Positions 57,831 to 64,000 of a stretch of DNA of 64,000 nt are shown here, one piece after another. The number at the start of each line of letters is the position of its first letter. Position 1 is the stretch's first letter. The position numbers and the translations under genes were made by a program. The stretch covers positions 9,690,501-9,754,500 of the forward strand of contig NC_091672.1 in assembly GCF_042453785.1 (NCBI RefSeq), written 5' to 3'. The notes beneath the pieces were generated by a model. That model worked only from the letters and a program-made list of their open reading frames with translations. It had not been told where the DNA came from and did no database searches. Origin of the DNA: Malus domestica. Taxonomy: Eukaryota > Streptophyta > Magnoliopsida > Rosales > Rosaceae.

Positions 57831-58875
57831 CATCTCCGTTATTTCTTCACTCTCTTCCTTACACTATGTACGATCCATTAGTTTCCTTTTAGCGAGGTAG
57901 TGGACAATTAGAACTTTTCAAATCGATTGTGAATTGAAATATACTTTCAATTCTCCCATTAGTGATTATACACCTTTAGGGCTTCCACAAACCATGAGTG
58001 ACACCTAGCAGTATGTCATGGCTACCCAAGCTAATCAGAAGAGGTGGAGAACCTATTTAGTTTAGGATTACAATGCAATACGGTATTTCTCTAATACAAT
58101 ACTCTTGACCATATTCTTTGGTTTGATAGTTTATTCATGTCTACTATCCAATGTGATTCATTTTCTTATATGATTACCTTTAATGTGATTTGGAATAACT
58201 TCCTAAATCTCATTCATACTTTGGCCAGAGATTCTTAATCATATCATAGAGTATTCTCCCTCAAACTGTTTGAAGGTTAGAGATCCCTTGTTGCGTATTC
58301 ACTTGCCTTAATGGCTAAGTGGCTTAACCCTAACTATGTCGTGGACACCCTCTGACAGAGTGACTTTGACATAGTCAAAGATCAAGGACCTAACCATAAG
58401 ACAACTGTAATGCCTCAGGTCAAATGATTACTTTGCATTATCCTAACCATGTTCTTATGTGACATGAATATGAGAACTCCTCGTTGATCGCGTTCAGTGG
58501 ACTCATTCTCTATTGAGCACCTACATACTTGTCTTGGTGTTAGTTGCATCAATGACTCGAGACCAGTTACTCTCCCTAAGAGAAGACATAGCACGTACTG
58601 ATCTTAATAGACTATCAATACCTAATTGGCAATCCTATGATCAAGAACGTTTAGGATATGTATAGAAAAAAAAGAATGGTCTCTAGAATCTAACTTCTTT
58701 AGATCACATTCTCCTAATTACATATTCCTTAGACTTTATCGTTTAAGCATATAACATTTATATGAGACGGCTTAAAACAATAATCTTTGCCCTTTATATT
58801 AAAGTATATTAGTTTAACATGTGAAATGTCCGTAAAGTATCATCATATGATTGGTTTTAAGGCACATTATTAACA
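57831..58875 (-). mobile_element. Copia-family solo LTR, 5' half
   Basis: It matches about the first 1,040 bases of the LTR at 20401-22209 in reverse, ending TTAACA at 58875 (TGTTAA on its own strand), followed by CATAG. It is the partner of 44149-44856. Confidence 0.8.
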
Positions 58876-58937
58876 CATAGTCGAGATGCGACCTCGTCAG
58901 ATTTGATCTCTCCGACTCCTCTTCACGGGATGCTGAA

Positions 58938-59417
58938 TCAAATTTTTTGATACTTAACGGAAGTGACGGCATCTAGCTTAAGCAACCAAGGTCTCCTAAG
59001 AATCCCATTGTAGGGAGATGGGTTGCTTACGATCGTGAACATCTGCTTTGAGACAACTGGTAATGTTTTCATTTTCACTTCAAGTGTGATGTGGCCGATG
59101 ACAGTTGAGGTGTGTTCATTGAATCCGGTGAGTACCTCTGCTCGACGTATGATTGTGCTTTCCATGCCCATCTTGTGAATGACTGAAAGTTGAAGTAGGT
59201 TGACTGCACTTTCGTTGTCAACCATCATTCTGTCGATTATGGCATAGGCTAGTTGGACAGATATTACTAGTGCGTCGTCGTGTGGGAAATCTACGCCATC
59301 TGCATCTTGCTTGATGAAGTCAATAATAGGTCCAGGTTGGGTGTTAACTGCTTGGACATGTGAGACTAATAGAGCCTGCTGGATCTTCCTCTTCTTAGAG
59401 TTGCTGGTGGCCCCCAA
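58938..59417 (-). pseudogene. E2 protease region
   Basis: The ORF reads LVSHVQAVNTQPGPIIDFIK, then DDALVISVQLAYAIIDRMMV. The active-site-like loop is VDNESAVNLLQLSVIHKMG, where functional relatives have D-x-G-S, so Gly is replaced by Glu. GHITLEVKMKTLPVV and YNGILRRPWLLKLDAV follow, the usual protease core and C-terminal GR.WL motif. A stop at 58940 is followed in frame by GEIKSDEVASRL, which continues at 44148. Confidence 0.75.
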
Positions 59418-59479
59418 GTGCTCGGAGTCGGCAAAGATACCATTGATTCGAATCGTCTTAGTTGGTGGCTCTTCGTCGT

Positions 59480-60660
59480 CGTCTGCGTTCTTTTTTTGCT
59501 ACGCAGTTGGCTTGTCCAAGTATCTGTCGACCTTACCTTTTTTCACGAGCTTCTCTAGGTAGTTCTTCCAAGTTTAGTAGTTGTCATTTGTGTGACCTCT
59601 AGGTGGAATGCGTAATATTTGGTGTGGTCTAACTTGGAAGTATCTCATTTTGATTGTTTCGGCAGCTTGAACCATGGCTTGTTCTTGATGTCGCGAAAGA
59701 TTTGATGGATCGAAATTGAGAACTAGAATAGTTCTTGGTTATCGGGCCTTCTTTGGTTGTGGGTCGGTCCCTATGCTTGGCCTCCTGCCTACCCTTGCTG
59801 GACTACTTCCCGTCCTCCTTCCTTTGAGCCACTTCTGACTTTTTTCGAGTCTATTCGGGCATCTTTTCTGCTCGTTGAGCCTCATCCCAAAGTGCATGCT
59901 TCTCTGCCAAGGCAAAGGAATCTGCTAGAGTTAAGTTTTCTTTCATGATCATTTCTTCGAACAGTGGGTGGTCTGCTGGGAGTCATCTTTGGAAGGATGC
60001 ACTTGCTATCGAGTCGTCGCATCCGACGATCTTTGCCTTTTCTGCATTGAACCTCTTTACGTACTTGCGAAGCGATTCCTTTAGGTTTTTCTTCACATTG
60101 AACAAGTGGTCGGACTTTTTCTTGATCGAGCGGTAAGATGAGTACTCTTTGGTGAAAACCAAGGAAAGATCATCAAAATTTCGGATGGATCATGGTGGTA
60201 ATGTGTGAAACCAATCTTGCGCCTCGCCTTGTAGAGTGGTGGGGAATATTTTGTACATAAGGGCATCGTTGTTTCAATAAAGGACCATCGTGCTTTGGTA
60301 GTGCTTCAAGTGTCTTTCCAGATCTCCATCTCATTTGAAAGATGTGAAGTGTGGCATGCTAAACTTGTGTGGAGGCTCTGCTTGCTCGATCTCGTCCATG
60401 AAGGGTGACCTGCTCATGTTGGTCGTATCCCGTCGTAGTGCTTCATCGGCCACTTGCTTGCGTTGGAAATTATGTAATCGTTCGTTAATAAGTCTCTGTA
60501 CTTCTTCTTGGATTTACCTTTGTTGGGGTAGTAGAGCTCTCGGTTGCCCCCGGTCTTGACCTGTTAGTCTAGGCTGCTCTTCTATGTTCTCGGCTCGTCT
60601 ATGCCACGGTAGCGGTGCATGTGGTTCGCTCTTGGTAAGCAAGGAGATTCTTCGCAGGCT
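59480..60660 (-). pseudogene. E2 gag (capsid core and C-terminal region)
   Basis: On the minus strand, with several stops, the capsid core is clear: LKHYQSTMVLY, FPTTLQGEAQDWFHTLPP, SIRNFDDLSLVFTKEYSSYR, KKSDHLFNVKKNLKESLRKY and VKRFNAEKAKIVGCDDS (about 60330-60010). Downstream, LTLADSFALAEKHALWDEA and a degenerate Cys/His segment near 59600 precede the protease. Gag would form the particle that packages element RNA. Confidence 0.75.
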
Positions 60661-61130
60661 ACCGGTTGAACTTGAGCGAGATTGAGTGACTGCTTTTCTC
60701 CGTCTATTGTGCTTCCTGCTCCGATGTGATGTGGATGATGCTCATTGAGGGCTTAGCCGTGAATAAACGCTTTGCTTGGAAGGCTGCTCATGTTAATCAT
60801 CGGAGTGTGGCCCCAACCGTGAGTGTATACTTGCCCGTGGGCCTAGTCGAGAATGTACGTTCCTTCGCACGCTAAGACGGGAGTATACGCTATCTTGGGG
60901 GCATAATCGGGAGTGTATGCTGCCTGAATGCTCTGTTCATGGTTGGTTGAGTGGCTGTTTGTCGAGACACTGCTGGAGAGGTTCCTCGTCTACCTTTGTC
61001 CTACTTTAGGACACCTCGTCTGGGGCACGTTAGATTTTGGTGCGTTGCAAGAGCTAATTCACCAAGGTCGTCTATTGTGCAAGGGCACTCGGATTGGAAG
61101 AGCTTGGAAGGAATGTGCCTCCTTGTGCCT
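60661..61130 (-). other. E2 leader between 5' LTR and gag
   Basis: No long minus-strand ORF. A short motif GAGTGTATACTTGCC/GGGAGTATACGC repeats four or five times at about 60755-60920. I could not identify the primer binding site; the 3' end of the 5' LTR appears altered here. Confidence 0.4.
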
Positions 61131-63362
61131 CTTTGGCTGAAAAACCTCCGATGCCAAAGTTAGAATTTGAGGGAAAAGTGTTTGGAGAATTTTTGAGTGT
61201 TTAGTAAAAGTGAAAACTTAACTTTTTAGAGAAAATGAGGTAGAATATATAAGGCATGGTTAACCCCCTTGGGAGAAAAGGTGACCGACCTTTTGTGTAT
61301 TTTTTGGGTGTAATTGGTAGTTTAATTGGCCATTAATAGATTAATGATAGGAGCATATTTATGTGACTTTGTTAGCCTATTTTCTTGCGTTTACTCAGTT
61401 AGCTTATATTTATTAGAGTGTTTTAAGCTATTTTCGTGTGTTTGTAGGTCCAAATGGTAAAGTTGACAATAAAGGGCATTTTGGAGCATTTTAGAGCAGT
61501 TTTGGGCTTGGAATGGATAGCATATGCATGGAGCAAGGTGGATGGACATTTTGGAAGTTCAAGAGAGGCTAGGAATGTGCTTAACATCTGGAGAAATTAA
61601 TTCAAGATTTGGAAGATAAGGAATCAGCTAAAAGAAGGAAACATTATCCAAACTACCTTATCTTATCCAAACCTTATCCAACCTTATCTTATCCAAACTA
61701 ATCTTATCTTATCTTATCTTATCCTAATCTTATCCTACCTTAATTCCATCTACAAGGGGGAATCAATTTCACATTAAATAACCTGTTATTTGGTTTTAGA
61801 AGTCCTAAAACGGTGCTGCATACTTTATCCCTTGTCCTTCTAGAAACCTTCCACTACACCCCCTTTCTAGAAGCCCTAGAAATCTGCCGCACCACCCTAA
61901 CCCTTTCCCCCTAGGAATCTACCGCACCTAGTCCTTTTCCTTCTTGGTTTGTGTCATGCCTATCCTTCTCCTCTACAACTTTGTGCCGAACCCTAGCCTA
62001 TAAATATTCATTGTTGTCACAATTTTCTGGGGAGTTTTTAGAGAGAGCAATTCAGAGAAAAAATACAAAGAGTGTCGCAGCTTTGCAAGGAAGGAAGGAG
62101 AATAAAAGCTTGGAGCCGTGCCTGCCATCCAAGGCCATTGGAGTGCTGGAGCGTTTCTGGGTTCTTTCTATCCTTAGTTTTAGTTCAATGTTTGTTTTAA
62201 TTTGGTTTCCAGTTATGATGAACATGTGGAACTAATTTCGTTTTAGTTAGAGGTGGATTCAAAGCCATGGACATATGTTTTATATGAATTGATTACATCC
62301 AGTCATTGTTTCGTAAAACATGAATGCGATTTACTTATCTGTTTTATTAAGAACTTGTTCTTGTGTGTTGATTAAGGATGCATACTTAGTTTGCATGCAA
62401 GGATTTGATGCTAGAATGTAAGGGAATTTCACATAATCATTATGAACTTATATTCAGAAGTAGTAAAAGTCACTAGTCATGATTGTGTTAAGTAAATCCA
62501 TGGCAGGGGTATTATGCAGTTCATAGTTACGAATGCCTTGTCAATGCTTATGATTTTCATAGAATTTAATGATCTTTGATATATATCTCTATTATGCAGT
62601 TCATATTCAATGAATTTAGGAAAATCTAAAAGTTAATTTGTGCTTCTCACGATTAATTTGGAGCATTGTCATTCATGGTTTATAGGAATAATAGCTGAAA
62701 ATCGATTTGTATGCATATGTGTCATGTGTGGAGTAAGACCCTCTAGCTAGCCTTTCACCCCTAAAAACATCCAATTTCGTATTACCCTTAGTTTGCTTTT
62801 GCAAGTACTTAGGTTTACTTTAAATTCGTCAAAACAACCCCCATTTAGTATTCTGAGTCTTTTTAGTTTAATTTTCGTTCAAATCACCCTCTAGTTCTTA
62901 TTTTGAGGCAATTTAACTTAGTTTTGTGTTATTTGAGTCAGTTTAGCTTGTTTTGAGTTGTTTGAGTCTAGTTTTCAGTTTTTAAATTTAATTGTGTTGA
63001 TTAGCATCCCTAACTAATCCTCGGCCTAGAACGATCCCTACTTACTCGTACTACAATTGTATAATATATAGGGTTTAATTTGTGTGTTAGTTTTTACCAC
63101 ATCAATTAATTAGGTAATAAATCCATTAATTAGGCAATTAACATAATTTAAAAGGAATGTTTTGGAGGTTACCTTGTGAAGAAGATTTATGACGATGGAT
63201 GAAATAGGTTTTGAATTGTTACCTACTTTGGGCACTTTTAACTTGGTTGAGGGATGAATGCCCGCTGCTTGTGCGTAGGAATCTCGATACGCCTCAAGGG
63301 TATTTTGGTCCTTTTCTATCAAAAAATCCACATGTTGCGTTGTGATTATTTTTTGCTCCGCA
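61131..63362 (-). repeat. 5' LTR of E2, with a solo LTR inserted
   Basis: It starts TGCGGAGCAAAAAATAATC at 63362 on the minus strand, parallel to the 3' LTR. Homology is interrupted at 61345-63109 by a solo LTR and resumes to about 61131, where the last roughly 100 bases of the LTR are missing or replaced. Confidence 0.75.
61345..63104 (+). mobile_element. Solo LTR of an unrelated family, 1,760 bp
   Basis: It starts TGATAGGAGCATATTTATG and ends TTTACCACATCA, with a perfect target duplication ATTAA (61340-61344 and 63105-63109). The uninterrupted site is seen in the E2 3' LTR near 34978. It holds a TATA-like CCTATAAATA near 61998 and a run of ATCTT/ATCCT units at about 61650-61740. No internal region remains. 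Confidence 0.9.
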
Positions 63363-63529
63363 AAAAGAACTCTCCGATAATATAATTACAAGTGTAAATT
63401 TAGTGTAGGATTTATGTTTCAACCGTTACGATCCAACTTGAAGGTGAAAAAGTTGGCAACACTGGGATTATACGAAGATTATGAAAGCTTCAATGCAACG
63501 TGTTCTTGAGAACTTTACACATAATGTAT

Positions 63530-63584
<55 letters not shown>

Positions 63585-63939
63585 TATTTTTGATTTCTTG
63601 ATTGTCAAGTTATGATTACAATTGTTGTTATATAATCTTCCTTTTACTTAGCTGCTAATCTTCCATCTCCTTATCCCAACTATATTCTAACAACTTATAA
63701 TAGCTCATCCCTTTAATCTATTGACAAGTGTCACTTGACTTGACCCTTGATCTTCTCTTCACTTGGATAGCTTTTCTTCACTTGGTCTTTACTTGGATCC
63801 TTATAGATTAGAGACAACATAAGAAAAAAGAGCAATGGGAAAAGTTGATAGAAAGGTTTGTCGTTAGATGCATAGAGGGGTGATACCAAGATAGGAATCT
63901 CAGTTTAATGTAATTAGGCTAGATAAATTAGCCTTTTAT
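63363..63939. other. Right flank of E2, non-coding
   Basis: No gene recognised. It contains a GA microsatellite at 63534-63583 and a TCTTCACTTGG motif repeated near 63758 and 63776. Confidence 0.4.
63534..63583. repeat. GA microsatellite
   Basis: About 21 GA units, then an interrupted AAGAGAGA tail. Confidence 0.85.
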
Positions 63940-64000
63940 TTATAGGAATTTTAACGAAAAACTCATATTATTGTTTACTTTAACGAAAAACTACATTTTT
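63940..64000 (+). mobile_element. Partial copy of the TTAACGAAAA short repeat
   Basis: TTTACTTTAACGAAAAACTA and the preceding TTTTAACGAAAAACTC match the inverse of 15930-15993. The copy runs off the window edge. Confidence 0.5.

Larger units (their letters stand above)
34690..63362 (-). mobile_element. E2: Tat-type Gypsy retrotransposon on the minus strand, expanded by nested insertions
   Basis: Read on the minus strand from 63362: 5' LTR, leader, gag, protease, RT, first RNase H, second RNase H, integrase, an antisense gene, polypurine tract and 3' LTR. Insertions: a solo LTR in the 5' LTR (61345-63104), a Copia solo LTR in the protease-RT linker (44149-44856 and 57831-58875), a 13-kb foreign block in that LTR (44857-57830), and a second Copia solo LTR in the antisense gene's intron (35691-37945). 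The protein frame reads through the Copia LTR site (ASRL at 58880 to CTVQVLKK at 44148) once that insertion is disregarded, which proves one element. Many stops make it inactive. Confidence 0.8.

Noticed and set aside
60928-61163. Two plus-strand ORFs next to the E2 5' LTR
   Set aside because: They lie antisense in the leader and LTR edge of E2 and show no family motif.
34690-63362. Two independent Gypsy elements, one ending near 44148 and one from 58881
   Set aside because: The Copia LTR flanks and the exact continuation of the protein frame across it show a single element. Only 56270-57830 is a second copy.

Overview
This window looks like the repeat-rich DNA of a eudicot plant nuclear genome. 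It has introns, no operons, large LTR retrotransposons, CACTA, hAT, MULE and LINE elements, MITEs, and one damaged host gene cluster for GH17 beta-1,3-glucanases. Several repeat types resemble ones I associate with woody Rosaceae (Malus, Pyrus, Prunus). That placement is from memory and was not tested.

Layout. 1-1934: the terminal part of a CACTA element with two small spliced minus-strand ORFs. 3038-4971: a small non-coding LTR element whose first LTR carries a 121-bp MITE. 5138-5834: a second CACTA remnant, into which a 9.84-kb Tat/Ogre-type Gypsy element (E1, 5835-15674, TSD GATCC) has inserted. 16040-17480: a field of about 165-bp units in both orientations. 17508-28530: a complete 11.0-kb CACTA element (TSD ACG) that carries pieces of two host genes. 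One of those pieces is itself split by a 7.3-kb Copia element (20401-27675, TSD CTTCT). 29904-30814: a non-autonomous hAT element with a perfect 8-bp TSD. 31980-32950: an isolated Gypsy gag fragment.

34690-63362 is one minus-strand Tat-type Gypsy element (E2), enlarged to nearly 29 kb by nested insertions. From its 5' end at the right it has: an LTR holding a solo LTR of another family, gag, protease, then a Copia-type solo LTR, then RT, RNase H, a second RNase H and integrase. A plus-strand spliced antisense gene and the 3' LTR follow. The Copia solo LTR is cut in two. Between its halves (44857-57830) lies about 13 kb of unrelated DNA: two beta-1,3-glucanase genes, a hAT transposon with a nearly complete transposase, a MULE-like foldback, two LINE fragments and part of a second E2-like element. 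Joining the outer flanks restores the E2 reading frame exactly, so this block arrived after E2 and the Copia LTR, or was placed there by a misassembly.

The only host genes are the two tandem minus-strand GH17 genes, and both are damaged. The upstream copy has a TATA box, a signal-peptide exon, a long GA microsatellite at the exon 1 boundary, and a hAT insertion that separates its last 16 codons. The downstream copy lacks its N-terminal part. The strongest leads are the 13-kb block inside a split solo LTR, the spliced antisense gene of E2, the gene-capturing CACTA element, and the transposon-altered glucanase C terminus.
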